From contig AP026543.1 of the NCBI GenBank assembly GCA_026075535.2, positions 1,488,001 through 1,552,000 of the forward strand: a stretch of 64,000 nt of DNA. Reading direction: 5' to 3'. Within the stretch, counting starts at the first letter, position 1, and the number at the start of each line of letters is the position of its first letter. This document shows positions 30,921 to 43,034 of the stretch, piece by piece. Source of the DNA: Tricholoma matsutake. Lineage: Eukaryota > Basidiomycota > Agaricomycetes > Agaricales > Tricholomataceae. The notes beneath the pieces were generated by a model, which did not search any database, was not told the origin of the DNA, and saw only the letters and a list, made by a program, of their open reading frames with translations. Both the position numbers and the translations under genes were made by a program.

Positions 30921-31258
30921 ACGACTCCTTTTATGCTGGCTTGTCCCACTCTATGTAAATATAACCTAAATAGTAATAGTAGTATTTATATTTTGGTCTT
31001 TTAGATACTTATTTCTGTAGTTGATACTGAACTTATGCTATATATCTAGTAGTATAAATATGGCTAAAAGACCAGTTAAGACTGGTTAAGACTGGTCTTA
31101 CATCGGTTTTTGTGAGTTTATGAAAGTGATCAACCAACAACCGAACCAATCCCAATATGGGGTGAACTGAGACCGACGGTTCAGTCTCTTGCGGTTAAGT
31201 TTGGTTACGGTTTTGGTCTTTTTCCGGTCTTATAGACTGGACCCTTGAACACTACCTG

Positions 31259-32140
31259 CATCAGATATAAGAAATATAAATACCTTTTGGATGGCTGAGG
31301 GATTAACTAAGCTAGAAAGCATGTTAGCTTTCGATCTTTGATTATGTGCCACCATACAGCTACATGTCGCTTGCACCAATTTCCCAGGCTCGAGTAAAGG
31401 GTGGGTGTTGCATACCTGACAGGGCAGAGTAAGAAGGGAGGCTCTCACCTTGGGAAGCCTGTCTGAGTCATCACCACTACTCATGCCAACACTGATGCAT
31501 ACCCTGAATGCCAAACGCTGCATCAGATATGGGAAGGATTAACAGCTTTGTCAAGATGAATGGGCTTTGGGATGAACTAAAGTAAAAAAAAATGTGTCAG
31601 TTCTCGATTGTCAATTGCCTGCTGTCATACAGCTACACGTTGCTTGCGCCAATTTCCTGGGCTCAAGTAAAGGGCGGGCATTGCATATTTGATAGGGCAG
31701 GGTAAGAAAGGAGGCTCTCACCTTGAGGTGTCATCAGACGCATTGAGAAGCTTATTGTCACTGCTACATCAAGCCAACACCGGCACATACGTGGAGGCGT
31801 GTCCGCCAAGCAGCTTGACTGGGCACCCCTGGAACAAAGTACTTCAGCCAACCGCATGAGATATAGGAAACATTGACACCTTTGTGAAGGTGAATGGGCT
31901 TCAGGATGAACTAAAGTAGAAAATGCGTCAGCTCTTGATCTTTTATCAGCTGCCACCCTGTTGCTATGCGCTGCTTGCACCGATTTCCTGGGCACGAGCA
32001 ATGGACAGGCATTGTGTAACTGATATAGTGGGTAAAGGGGATCTCACCTCGAGGGGACATCTGACACTTGGATGTACTGAAATTCCTGTCAAGGACTCTA
32101 GGGCAAGCTGCTGACAGGTTCAAGGTGCCAGAGGTAACCC
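31259..32140 (-). repeat. Three diverged tandem units of 260-340 bp
   Basis: Anchors CATCAGATAT or ATGAGATATAGG at 31259, 31521 and 31855 start units that share AATTTCCYGGGC, TGCTTGC and GGCTCTCACCTTG phrases. A fourth partial unit is at about 33960-34085 (GGGGATCTCACCTCGAGGGG). On the minus strand GGTGAGA phrases resemble 5' splice sites, so these could be duplicated exon-intron units upstream of or within the dioxygenase gene. No domain was recognised. Confidence 0.5.
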
Positions 32141-32420
32141 AAATGTAGGGTTGCATGACAAAAAGTCAGACACAACCGGGCAGGTGACAAAAAGTCAGAC
32201 CTGCAGGGCCAGGAAGTAAGAGCAGCACACACAGAAGTGAAGAAGGATGAGAGGGAGAACTTGAACAAGAAGTCGAGCACTGCCACTTCAACTTGAACTT
32301 CCCGTGACTTGTTTATAATTATATAAGGGTGTAAACATGTCCTAATGTCACATCTGATTGAGATTGGACAAGCCTTCAGGCTTCAAGCTTCAAGTTCAGG
32401 CTTGGAGGTTCTATCAGGCC
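32105..32420 (+). repeat. Repeat R1
   Basis: Contains TTCAAGGTGCCAGAGGTAACC followed by two GTGACAAAAAGTCAGAC units and CTTGAACTT phrases. Related copies: R2 at 34100-34480, R3 at 43035-43340 (same orientation) and R4 at 44590-44780 (inverted). Confidence 0.6.
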
Positions 32421-32563
32421 ACTGGAGTCTCCACATTCTCATTGTACTAGGAGCTAGGAAGCAAAAGACAATATATTACTGAGCAGATGAATGGGTCCAA
32501 TTGTAATTTTACATGAAGTAGCATTGATTGCCAGTTTACTGGTACAATGCAGCAGCTACTAAG

Positions 32564-33938
32564 TTAGCTCTGTTGCACCATTGCACACAGCTCATCCATC
32601 GTAGAAAACAAAGAAAGACCAAAATCCTTATGTGCTGCCCTATGAACCTCTTCTGCTGCACGCTTGGCTGCCAAAGATCCATTAGCATAGCTCTCCTCCT
32701 TCTGAAACCCATGCTCAACCCATCAGAATAGACCACCAGCCGCGTACTGTGTGAAGGAGTACCAAATCTTGTGGGGTTGGATGGGGAGGTTCGAGTGGTT
32801 GATGACAGCCAAGGGAATGATGATGGATGTGCCTGGAGGAAACTCGATAACAATGCCACACTCCCATAGGATGAGGTGGCCGCCACACATTGAATCAAAC
32901 TTTCCAACATTGGTTATAATGCAGACTCCAAAGGCGAGGTTCCCCCAATCTGTATGCTGATAGCACCAAGTCGCTGGGCCGAAGTTGAAAGAAATTGCCA
33001 CCCAGACACTATCCAGAAATAGGCGCTTGAGGCCTTTGTCCTGCTCGTACAGGGCCCCAAGAGTTTCATGGTAATATTTATAAAGCTTGGGGAACCAAGT
33101 GCAAATCCACCATTCGCAAATTTGGAGATGCAGACAAAGGATGGGTAGCTGAGGAGTTTTTGTAAAACTCTGCGATTCACTCAGTTGTGCGCGAGGTTGC
33201 CCAGGATCACTTGTCCACCACCAAATGATACACCAGCTACCAGGGCTGGGAAAGGCCCACGGCGATGATTCAAGTCCTTAGAATCAAAGGAGCATTGCTT
33301 GCTGGCCTCCTCCATCACAAAATTGACTTAGCTTACCTGCCATCTCACTTTTGCAGCTTAAATTTGAAGCACGAGTTCTCTCCAACCAGATCATCCAACT
33401 CGTATGCAGTCTTATCCTTCAACTCCTCAGTGTCGCGTAGACCTATGTACCCAGGGGCCAAGATCGAAATATTTGTGAGATTGAGCTTGGTATCAGTGGC
33501 CTTCGAGTTTGGGTTATGCAATTTCTGGCGGGTGGTGGGCCAAACTTCATAAGCATGCACTCCAGCCTCACGCTCCTTCCACTGCTCAGCTCTGTCGCGC
33601 TTCCACTTTGTGTGGCTCTGTTGCTTGTTGCTGCTGTACTTCTTGACCACATTTTCCAGCCGACCAGCTGAGGTTGAAGTGGTTTCCCCTGGCACTGACT
33701 GGGGATCCGGGGGGAGATTGTGGTCATTCAAAGAAGTCAGTTTTTGAGTAGGTGAGGGAGGTGGAGTAGGCTCCGGCGTGGTGAGGGGAGAATTGCTAAA
33801 AAGGCCGTGTCCTATTTCCCCACTGTCTAAATAGCCAAACATCTCCTCCCTTTCAATACTCAATGTGATTGCTGACTTGAAATCAAACGATGGGTCGTGG
33901 GCACTGATGGGGGTGGGCCAAGGTTTGTCCTGTGCCAA
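32564..33938 (-). pseudogene. TET/JBP-like 2-oxoglutarate/Fe(II) dioxygenase, decayed
   Basis: The N-terminal exon (33938-33345) is Pro/Ser-rich, then basic (HTKWKRDRAEQWKERE). The catalytic part has GPFPALVAGVSFGGGQ, a frameshift near 33090, SFNFGPATWCYQHTDWGNLAFG with the HxD iron motif, GGHLILWECGIVIEFPPGTS, NHSNLPI with the distal His, and YSFTQYAAGGLF. Related mushroom proteins have Arg just before YSFTQY; here it is Trp (TGG, 32762-32764), and that Arg probably binds the cosubstrate. TGA stops occur at 32723-32725 and near 33200, both at likely Arg positions. The C-terminus ends STMDELCAMVQQS. The family is expanded in basidiomycetes and known to accompany KDZ transposons; methylcytosine oxidation is the known activity of some members. 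No KDZ transposase was found. The family call rests on recall of motifs. Confidence 0.6.
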
Positions 33939-34099
33939 AGTATTTTAGTCAACTTTCTCTGATGTAAGAAATATTCATTTATACTTTTTTTTCCATATGA
34001 ATGGATTTTGGGGTCAACTGACAGTGAAGTAGAAACATCGGAAAGGGGATCTCACCTCGAGGGGTCATCTGACACTTGGATGGGTTGAAAGAGGTGTTG

Positions 34100-34480
34100 A
34101 TAGGTTTAACTTGTTACTTACCTGAACCTTTGTGTCAGCCGGGTGATCCATTGAATGAGTGATGAAAAGTCAGACCTGCAGGCGACCAGAAACGTAGGAG
34201 AGAACAGATGAGTTGCACAGATGATGTAAATATAGCGTTGAGTCTTCAAGGTGCCAAAGGTGACCCAAATGGCAGGTGGGAGGACTCAGAAGAAATCCAC
34301 AGGCAACTTAAAGCTGAGGTTCGGAATCCAAGTCCCAATGTATGAGTAGGATTGAGTGACAAAAAGTCAGACTCAAGGCAGGTGACAACAAGTCAGACCT
34401 GCAGGTGACGAAAAACAAGTAGGAGAAAATGGAGTGTGGAAAGAAGTGGCAAACTTCAAGTTGGAGTATGAGGTCAGAAA
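34100..34480 (+). repeat. Repeat R2
   Basis: Has the same order as R1: TCTTCAAGGTGCCAAAGG, GAGTGACAAAAAGTCAGACT, GTGACAACAAGTCAGACCTG, then AAACTTCAAGTTGG. It is also the closest match to the inverted copy R4 (GTGACAAAAAGTCAGAC units and TAGGATTGAGTGA). Confidence 0.6.
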
Positions 34481-35315
34481 GTGAACTTTGACATCCGACA
34501 CCAGCAGACTCGGATAATCCATGTAGTGGCAGTGCTCCAGAGTGCTGGACCCTGGGCCCTGCCAATGAAGTACACCCCCAACCACTGTTCTACACCACTC
34601 AGGCTTTCGGAGTCTTCCTTCCATGCAAGTTGAACTTGTAGTTGAAACGATGTGTTGGAGCTGCAGTACAACATAGGATGAGCAAGTACAAGTGCATACA
34701 AAATGAGCTGGATCTGGAAGAAAAAAAAACAATCCATAAACTTGAAATGAAGACCCAACCAGCAATGCGATGACAACTACTTCTGAATCTGAACAGGTTC
34801 CTGCTTGAACTATCAGGGGGAACCATAAGCAGAAAGCATGAAATAAATAATGCACATGGTTATACATGAACGGTGTGAAGATGAGGCTGGAATGGAAAAA
34901 AAAAGTGCTGCTTTTTACTGTGTCTGAAAGATGGGAGACACAGTACTTGCACAGGAAAAACAAAACTCTGAAAAGCTCGTTCAACAAGATAATAAGCATC
35001 ATATACAACCCAAAGGCCTCCATGCAGGTTTCAACCATTCATTCAACTCGGTGGTCAGACAGAAGTTGGCTAAATTTGGCTATAGCAGATGGTCAGGATC
35101 AAAAAAGATAAAAATGCTTACCTATGGAGGAATTCAACGTCCTCCTCCTTGTCAGAGTCTGGTATTGATACACTGCTACTGGCAGTTTCGATGCTCATGT
35201 TACTTTTGCAAGAGAGGTTATGAGTGTGTCCATGGCCAGTGTTCACCAATGAGTCATGGGCATCGAGGATTTCAAGTTGCTGATATGCGAAAAGTTGAAA
35301 TTTCTGTAGGATCGC
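34481..35315. other. No gene recognised
   Basis: ORFs 34373-35038 (minus) and 34931-35389 (plus) are open for over 150 codons but show no domain. GT...AG pairs exist on both strands without a coherent reading. Confidence 0.35.
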
Positions 35316-36917
35316 CTACAAAATATCATGAGGCAGCCACTCTGGCAATTCCACATCATAAAGATTGGCATGATGACCACAGACTTTAAATGCCTGATCT
35401 GAGATATCCTCAATTTTGATGAGTTTTATCAACTCCCAGCAAACAGGACAGCATAGCTTTGACACCAAAATCCATTGATCATGAAACTTCAGTCTCTGCA
35501 CAACAAGTTAAAATAATGAATTTAAACCTCAAGGTAAGTGTACCAAGTACCTGGCTAAGCTCTTTAGATTTGGGCTCATCCTTCTCTTCCAAAGTTGCTA
35601 CATTACAGTAGGCAAGGAAAGCAGCCAAAATAGCCTCGCAATGTGTGCCTCCAGGAAACTCCAATGATGACTTGGGCACCATTCTTCACCAGGTTCTGGA
35701 ATATCGAGAATATCCTAATCTAGTCCATCCAATTGCCACTGGTATCAGCTCCAAGGACATGGTTTTTAACTTCGCAGATGTACTTCACCATCATTATTTT
35801 ATAGTTCACCGAATGGGCAGGCCTTCAATGAGTCCTTGATTAAACCCTCCATGTAGGGCCAGGAACTGATTTTTACCCTAGAGTGGGGCATAATGAGGAG
35901 ATCAAGATGGACAGGTTCACTAGGTGGGAGACCACCAACATGTTTCTCCAAGGCATGCTATGCTGAGAAGTGCCCAACAAATGCCATAATCCATTTCCAG
36001 ACAGTCTGGAAATTGATCCTGGTTATGTGAGATCTAGACACCTCTGTCTGCTCCTCACCTTCCTCACCATCCTCCCCCTCCTTGCCATCCTCCCCTTCCT
36101 CACCATCCCCCTCCTCCTCATCCCCCTCCTCCTCATCCTCCCCCTCCTCATCATCTCCCTCCTCGTCCTTCAAGGCAACTTGGCCAATGGCACTTGCTGC
36201 CCTGCTAACACCATCTGCCACTTTGTTGACTTGGATGTCATCTGCCACTTTGTAGACTCCACCCTTACCAATGTACAATGTGGCCCATTTGTTATATTCA
36301 TCTTTCCTGAATGCTATAGGAGGCAACATCTCACCCAGGAATAGAACTTGGAGATGTTCTTTTAACGCATTGGAGTGTGCGATGCAGACAAGAGCATTGG
36401 CATAGAAAGTGACACCATGCACCAGATTTGACACATCCTTCGTAAGTTGCTGGTCATCCTCCTTGAGTTTGGCCTCCTTCTGGCCATCCTTCTTCCTCAA
36501 CCTCAGATGCTTCATGGATACCGATGATGATGATTTAGCAGCAATAGCCACTTCCAACCTCAGGAGGGCACTTGCATAGCCAACCAGGATGGCCAAGAGG
36601 AAGTTGTGGAATGTTGTCACAGTGTCCTTGCAGTATATCTCAAATGAGGCTAATCACTCCTTGGAGCATAGCACCTCTAAATATGTATCAGCTGTGTCCT
36701 CCTTGTTCCAGGAGTACTTCACCAAAACTTTCATTCTCAAATCGTCCATTGGGTCGAGATATTGAGCCAGTCTCAGGTCACAAACAGGTTTGGTCCACTC
36801 ATGCTTCTGCTTCTGGATTGACTTTGTCAAGGAGTCAGTTGCTTCGTCTAGCATGTGAAGAAGCCCGAGTGATGACCAATGGAAAATCTGTTGTTTCATT
36901 CTCTTCCAACACTGCAC
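35316..36917 (-). pseudogene. OTT_1508-type deaminase-like gene with acidic region
   Basis: Minus-strand exon-like segments in order: 36917-36654 (helical, no domain); 36620-35958 with a basic linker (MKHLRLRKKDGQKEAKLKE) and a long Glu/Asp tract; 35682-35525 with GGTHCEAILAAFLAYC; and 35501-35316 with SKLCCPVCWELIK and ELPEWLPHDIL. The HxE plus C-P-x-C pattern is the zinc-binding signature of cytidine-deaminase-like folds, and the arrangement matches OTT_1508-like deaminases widespread in Agaricomycetes. The gap between the two catalytic halves fits an intron near 35530-35505. Whether the four segments belong to one gene is inference. The substrate is unknown. Confidence 0.5.
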
Positions 36918-37088
36918 AATGAGAAAGCAGGAAAAGCACCTGGATTCAGTGGGTCATGCAGAAGGCTTGGAAATCTTGTATGTATTGAGATAGGAACATA
37001 CAGATTCTGTGTGGTCTGCCAGTGTAGATTGTCTGACCCCGGATACATGGTAAGCAATGAGGAAGTGATGCCAGGTACTGGTAGAAGC

Positions 37089-37511
37089 TCACTTTCTCAT
37101 CAATTTCCAACAATCATCTTGATCAAAGTGAGACCACAAATCTTTGCCTGAAGCCAATCTGATGCCCTTTGCAGAATTACTGCGCTCTGGATTGGCAACA
37201 GCAGCAATATTCAGTGTTTGATTGGTGTAAGGAGTAGTGACAAAATAATCATCCTCTTCAGAGTGAGCTTCTTCTGTGGGCATCACACTGGCCACTACAA
37301 GACTTCCACTGGAAGTGTATGCTGTAGCAGCAAGGACTTCTTCATTATGCACTAGAATAGTTGTCACTGCATCAACCTTTCTGCAGACCAGTAGATTCTG
37401 GATGGGAGGAGCATCTGTGGCAGGGAGTGTGGCATTTCCCTGATTGATAGTAGTGAGTAAGCGGAGAAGAAGGGTGAGATTTTGAAATTTCATATGAAGC
37501 ACCAAATTCAA
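37089..37511 (-). CDS. Unknown protein segment
   Basis: A 140-codon open frame with LLVCRKVDAVTTILVHNEEV, an acidic patch (EEAHSEEDD) and a C-terminal DLWSHFDQDDCWKLMRK. The composition looks like genuine protein, and I recall similar endings in mushroom hypothetical proteins, but I cannot name a family. It may be the N-terminal exon of the gene downstream on the same strand (36917-35316). Confidence 0.35.
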   Translation of the reverse strand: MNLVLHMKFQNLTLLLRLLTTINQGNATLPATDAPPIQNLLVCRKVDAVTTILVHNEEVLAATAYTSSGSLVVASVMPTEEAHSEEDDYFVTTPYTNQTLNIAAVANPERSNSAKGIRLASGKDLWSHFDQDDCWKLMRK

Positions 37512-37958
37512 GTCTCAGTCAGGCTCTGCCTGATTAGGAGAGCTTCGAAGTATCTGTGCTGAATTGGTGGTCATTGGAACTGAAATCAAGAGGTGGTGGT
37601 ACAATGATGGGTTGAGACAATGGATGCCGGCATCTGACTCGGAGTCACTGTTCAAGTTATAAACTGTATACAAACATGAGAAAAGACCCTTGGACTCTCT
37701 GCTACCATGAAGCTCCAGTGTTCCTAAGATAGAAATGCACCTGATCTGCCAAGCATATGGTAGAATTGTGTAATAAGAGGTTGTAAGTATGTGATATATG
37801 CATATGATCATGATCTGGTAGCTCCTTATAAGTTATAACGTCTGAGTCTCACACTGTCTCACATATATTGCTGTATTGTGAGATGATATCATTTGCTGCA
37901 ATGAACCAGAATTCCGGAATCTCTGACTCGGAGTCTTTTCCTCATAACTACATACATA

Positions 37959-38010
37959 TGGAGCAGGTCACCTAGTGGCCGCTACTTTTGTATAGCCACC
38001 AATCTGACCA
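37959..38010. mobile_element. Single end of the TA-flanked transposon family
   Basis: TATGGAGCAGGTCACCTAGT matches the terminus of 16418-16984 with two changes. The partner end was not found nearby, so this is a broken copy. The surrounding 37815-38600 shows no gene. Confidence 0.5.
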
Positions 38011-38639
38011 GCGAATTTTTTTTAATAAAGTATGACTGAAAATGAGCATGAGAAGACTAAGAACACAAGATTCAATTATTAGCCAAAAAATGGTCAGGAG
38101 TACAGTAAAGATTAGGCTAGTGGCATTGACTAGTAATCAGGGGGCTGCAGCAACATTGAAAATTTGAACATGACAAATCTATAGCCAACCAAAGAAACAG
38201 CATAAAGCCAGCAGAACGAGCTCGTGCTGGGAAAATCTTGCACAACAATTTGATGCTTAGTAATTTAGTAATACACTAGCAGTTAGTATTTGAAAGCATG
38301 TTAGGGTTAAGGTTAACTGTGGGCAAATATTACACAGCCACTGAAATTTGATGGCATGGTCCCAAAATTCAAGTTCAATGTCCTAGGCCAAGCTGACATA
38401 TTAAAAGAAGACAAATACATTGAAAATCTGTTATATAGAAAGATGCTACCTGTGCACAGAGATTGAAATAGAAGAAATGTTGCCTATGGGAGTATCACTG
38501 AACTGGGTCTTCAAGTTCACCATCATACTGGTCACAGTGATCATGATACAACAGCCTTAGACTCGTGACCCTCATACAAGTATGAGCAAGCGTCAATACC
38601 TTGTAGAGGGACTGGACAATTCTAAAGTGACTGTAACAA

Positions 38640-41600
38640 TGGTAGGGTACCACATCTCCTGCGTTTGCATGGATGTGAGCAATTAGCTATGACATCTGTC
38701 AGTGAGCATGTGAAGACAGTCTGAACATTGGATATACCATCATCATCTGAGTTGCTCAGATCACCATCATCATCACTACTGGACTGGTCTTCATCATCAC
38801 TGTCTGAATCGCTTTCTTCACTGTCATGGTCAGAGTCATCTGAGGAATTCATGTCATAATCTGATTCCATAACCAGATTGTTGTACTGCTGTATGAAGTC
38901 CAGGTCCACAGGAGTTTCCCCAAGGCTCAGGATATCATGGCCTGCAACATCTTTGTAAGTAGATTGTGTTTAAAGAAAGTGTAATACCTACATCTCATGT
39001 ATGAGGATAACACTCCTGCCCTAGCCTTAACAACATATCTTGGTCCCACCCACTCGAACCCCTCACTAACCCCAAAATGCAGATCATAAGGGAAATACTT
39101 CTTCAGTAAATCTGTCAGAACATCTGCTGTGCACTCCAACACTTCACCTTGAGCATCATTCTCTTCTGCCATAGTCTTAGTATATGAGATCAGTGCTACA
39201 ATATGCTGGGAGAGTAGGTCCTTGAATATGAGGCCACCATTGATGAATGATTCCTTCTCGGGGTTGAGAAACAGATAGTGTGCACACCACCAATGATGAA
39301 GATCCCTAGATAGCCCACAGGCATAGATAGTGCACAGCCGATCATGGTCATGTTTAGGTCCATGTCAATATTTCTTCCTGTATGACAGAGGGTTGATGAG
39401 ATCCCCAAGTTCCATGACGACACATAACATGAACAGGTCAAGCACCCCTTCAAAGGTGGAGACATTGGGAATATGACAAGTGGGTGGTGGCATCGACAAA
39501 TCTAGTTTAGACCCGCGCTTGATGAGGACATAGTGAAGATAAGTAACCATCCTTTGAAGTAGAAGATGCACATCATGATTGTGACCCATGTTTGTCACCC
39601 TCTCACTAACAACAAACATATGATAAAGCCCAAAAACTGTGTCCTGGATCATGGACATTGCATAAAAATGACCTCCATGACAAATTGCCAATTCTGGTGT
39701 CACAACAAAATGTGGTGTGCTTGGCCACATTAACCTATAGGACAATGGTTATGAATACGGGGGTGCCAAGCATACACAACTTACATTTGGGATCCGGGAC
39801 AAAGAAGGACTACCTCAAGGTCCCACTTCTCCAGATTGGCAGCAGAAATATTGTATTCTTCAGTGAATAGTGTAGCATCAGAGAATGCATCCACCCACGT
39901 TTGGGCTTTGCAATGATCCACCATTTCATGCCAGTTTGGGTGTTGATGTAAGTGCAGAAGCTGTTGCAATCAATATGCCAGAGATGGTGGGCACCTGATG
40001 TTGCCGCAAGGCCCCATCTAGTACTTGCCATTGGAAATGAAATAGCCTGGCTACACATCGGTAAATCAGCGGTGGCACTGAACACTGCAAGATCAGAAGC
40101 AAACAATGTGGGAGGATGAGGGGCAGACAGCATTGGTCCAGTGCATTGAGGATTTTACTTTTCTCCCTATGACACCTCAGCATATCTTCTAAAGTACCCT
40201 TCAGGTGGTGAGATGATTTGGCTTTGAAGGAGTTTTCAATTGAGTAATCTGGCACATAATCAGGATGTCCAAACACAACAAGAATATGCTTCAAACACAC
40301 CATGAATCGTCACAGACTTGTACAGGTCCCCTAATATTTTCAAACCCTTTTCATCGAAAGCAAGTGTAGGCTCAAATTGGTCATGTATTACAACATGTTT
40401 TTGGCAGAATATTGCTTGTATCTCTTGGTCACTCTTGCTCCCAAGTTCCTGCTTTGAGAGTATACAAAATGTGCTCTCCTCCAGACAAGCCATCCACAGA
40501 GGTTGGCTATCTTTATAGCCCAATATGACAACACTGTGAATAATTTTGAACATGGAGCACACATCAGCAAACTAAGGGAGTGCCAAAAGTCACTATATTG
40601 TGGCGAATGAGTCTAGGTAGAGCTTACATGGAATGATGGGGTGTATGTAACTGGGTCATCCTTCCCAGGAGCCCATAGCAATACTGATTTGCCTACAAAT
40701 TGTTTCTATAGATGGAATATGAGTTATTAGGTATGAATTATCATACATATAACCGTGCATGCCTTTCGAGTTCTTGAAAGGTTTGGTTTTTCAGGTTTAA
40801 TCTGCAAAGGACAATAAATTGTGTTCTTTTAAGATGGGAAATGACTGACCATATCCTGCGTTAAGTCGATGATATCAACAAGTCTACTAACACCTCCAAA
40901 TTCAATCTCCTCAAAATAGTTGCACTCCATGGCATCTACAGACTGCAGTCCAGATTGAATTTTTGATTCAGGCTTTGGTTTTGGTTTTGGCCTTGGCTTT
41001 GACCTTGACTTTAATTTTGTTTTTGGCGGTGGAAGGGGCAATTGGTCTGTTTTCTTTGTTTTCGCCTCTCACATCAGGTTCTTTCACTTTTCTCCAGTGA
41101 TTGGACTGTCCTTTTTAGTGGAGAGTGAATCATCGGAGGGTGAAGGCATCTTGTGGGGGCTTGATTCTGGAGTTGCGTCATTTGGAGCCTTGTCATGCTC
41201 ATTCATACTGCCCTCTCTCATGTCCACATCCACCACACCAGATTGTTCTCCTTGGTTTGCAACATCTCCTGTATCCACGTCAACATCCATTGCACTAGGA
41301 TTCTTGTCCTCCCCTCCAGATCTTCCTGATTGTTCTACTTGCTGTGCAACACCTGCTCTATCCACATCACTTACTCTATCCATGGCAATATCCATACCAG
41401 AGTTGCCAGTGAGCCTTTCTGGTCGAGCACTTCCTTGGTCATTTTGGTGTTGATAAGCCCCTCTCACAGCACCACTATTTCCTTGTCCATGGCTATCATC
41501 TTCCTCAGAATTCCTACCTCCAAGATGGCGCAATCCTTTGCGAATGCATTTTTCATCCTCATCACCATCCTCCTCCTCCTCCTCCTCCTCCTCTTCCACG

Positions 41601-41680
41601 TCCACTGCAGCCCCAGGCCCACCACATACAGAGGTTGCACCACATGCAAAGGAATTAGGAGACTCCACATGATGGTTCAC
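38640..41680 (-). pseudogene. JmjC-like dioxygenase of the expanded mushroom family
   Basis: Segments on the minus strand: an N-terminal region (41680-41084) with a poly-Glu run and Asp/Val repeats; a basic Lys/Pro region and EFGGVSRLVDIIDLTQD (41041-40829), which holds a SUMO-interacting-type IIDLT; CLEESTFCILSKQELG and KHVVIHDQFEPTLAFDEKGL (40562-40318); and the catalytic core with GAHHLWHIDCNSFCTYINTQ (HxD) and WWIIAKPKRG. Then come SGTLR-region frameshifts near 39885, LAICHGGHFYAMS (distal His) and FGLYHMFVVSERVTN, then INPLSYRKKY. A C-terminal segment has FEWVGPRYVVKARAG and a Ser/Asp-rich acidic tail. Frameshifts lie near 40300 and 39885. The exons are joined by short introns not fully resolved. 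Known members are annotated as JmjC domain proteins; the histone or nucleic acid substrate is unknown. Confidence 0.6.
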
Positions 41681-42261
41681 ACGATATTCAGAGGTAACAA
41701 TGGGGACCTTTAGTATTCAGATATCTGAGAAATTGAATTGATAATATAAGAAGGTCTCACCAGCTGTGAACCAACTGCCATCATCATTACATATACCATG
41801 TACACCCATCACAGAGATATCTGTGAATGCTTCCACCAATAACCGTGGAATCGTTATGGTTGTTTTCGTGGTGGCAATATCAAGTTTAACTCTTAATAGT
41901 CATTTTTCAACTTTTCTAATTATGGTGGGTCATTTGTTACCAAATGATTTTCAGAGCTATAATAATGTTTAGGAATCAGTGGTGTCCTTCCAGTTTCAAG
42001 TGCTCTCATACCTCAAACATTTTTGTCTTCCCAAAAGACACATTTATTAATGAATGATTGACAAGGAGGAATACTGGTGAAAGGGCAAGAGCGATAAATA
42101 AAGGGTTTTGTAACATTTCTGGCGCTATGTCAAAATTCTCATGGTCTACTGAAATGCCATATCTGACACATTGTGAACATTAGGAAATGTCTGTCATGAA
42201 ATTATACCCTTACTTTCCAAGTGCCTCCTTGAGATTGTTCTTGTCATTGGGCAAGTACAAA

Positions 42262-42838
42262 TTACCCTGATGAGTAAAGTGTTGGGGGAAAAAAATACAG
42301 AGAGTGTGGCACACATACTTGGAGAAGATAGGACAGATGAAATGCAGCAGCTGCAAAGTTTTGGATAATCTTCACCCTGTGAACATTCCCAGTGGCATGA
42401 CAAACCGTGTGATAACAGGCAGAGAGCTGATCATCAACAGTTGTTGCATTAAGAAACATATATGTGCTATCAGATTCCATGCTTCCAATCACAGTTTTGA
42501 TGACTTTGGGCCAGTCACCCATAGTTGCATGGCCCTGAGAGGTATATTTTTAAACAGGCAAGTAGTGTTACAGAGAAAAAGAGACGCACAATCTTATCAA
42601 TGAATGGCACTTCCCCCCTTTCTTTGGAATTGCTCTCTGATGCTGTATCAAAAACAAATGCAACTACATCCAGGAGGCTATACTTCAGAAGTTCCTTCAC
42701 AAGTATGTCAGCCTTTTTCTCAGGAAAGTCACCAGTTAGACAAAATCTTTGCAGGACCATCAATTTCTCCATTCCTGTAAAGTATGTTGACCCAGATTGG
42801 CACAAGTTCTCCTGCTCATGAATCACACCCAAGTACAC
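42262..42838 (-). CDS. Unknown two-exon gene fragment
   Basis: Exon-like segments 42838 to about 42600 (YFTGMEKLMVLQRFCLTGDF, AFVFDTASESNSKERGE) and 42522-42262 (WPKVIKTVIGSMESDSTYMF, HATGNVHRVKII). Both are compositionally protein-like. No family recognised. It could be an upstream part of the JmjC-like gene or a separate one. Confidence 0.3.
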
Positions 42839-43034
42839 CTTAGCAGAATAAGCATTAACAGAAAATAATTGAAAAGTGAGTCAACTCACACACACATTAG
42901 ATACCGCTGTTTCTAGTTTATCAAGATTCAAGACCACCAGGGGCAGAGACAACATCTGTTTTCCAAGGAATGTCTTTGAAAAAGGTGCTTGTGGTATGAA
43001 ATTTCTCCTGGCCAGCCATTTTGTCCTAGCACTG

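Larger units (their letters stand above)
26724..31254. mobile_element. Block with hAT-like inverted ends
   Basis: TAGTGTTTAAGGGTCCAGT at 26724 and ACTGGACCCTTGAACACTA ending at 31254 are inverted with one mismatch, and TAGTGTTYAAGGG is a known style of hAT terminus. The 8 bases outside (ATGATGAA and CCTGCATC) do not match, so the two ends may come from different insertions. The left end cuts the gypsy pol. The interior holds composite copies B and E and SINEs, and no transposase. Confidence 0.5.

Noticed and set aside
36060..36170. Plus-strand Leu-rich ORF (35970-36344) as a membrane protein
   Set aside because: It is the antisense shadow of the Glu/Asp-rich tract of the minus-strand gene, CTC/TCC codons mirroring GAG/GAA.
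41560..41600. CTC microsatellite as a separate feature
   Set aside because: It encodes the poly-Glu run of the JmjC-like gene on the minus strand, so it is part of that gene.
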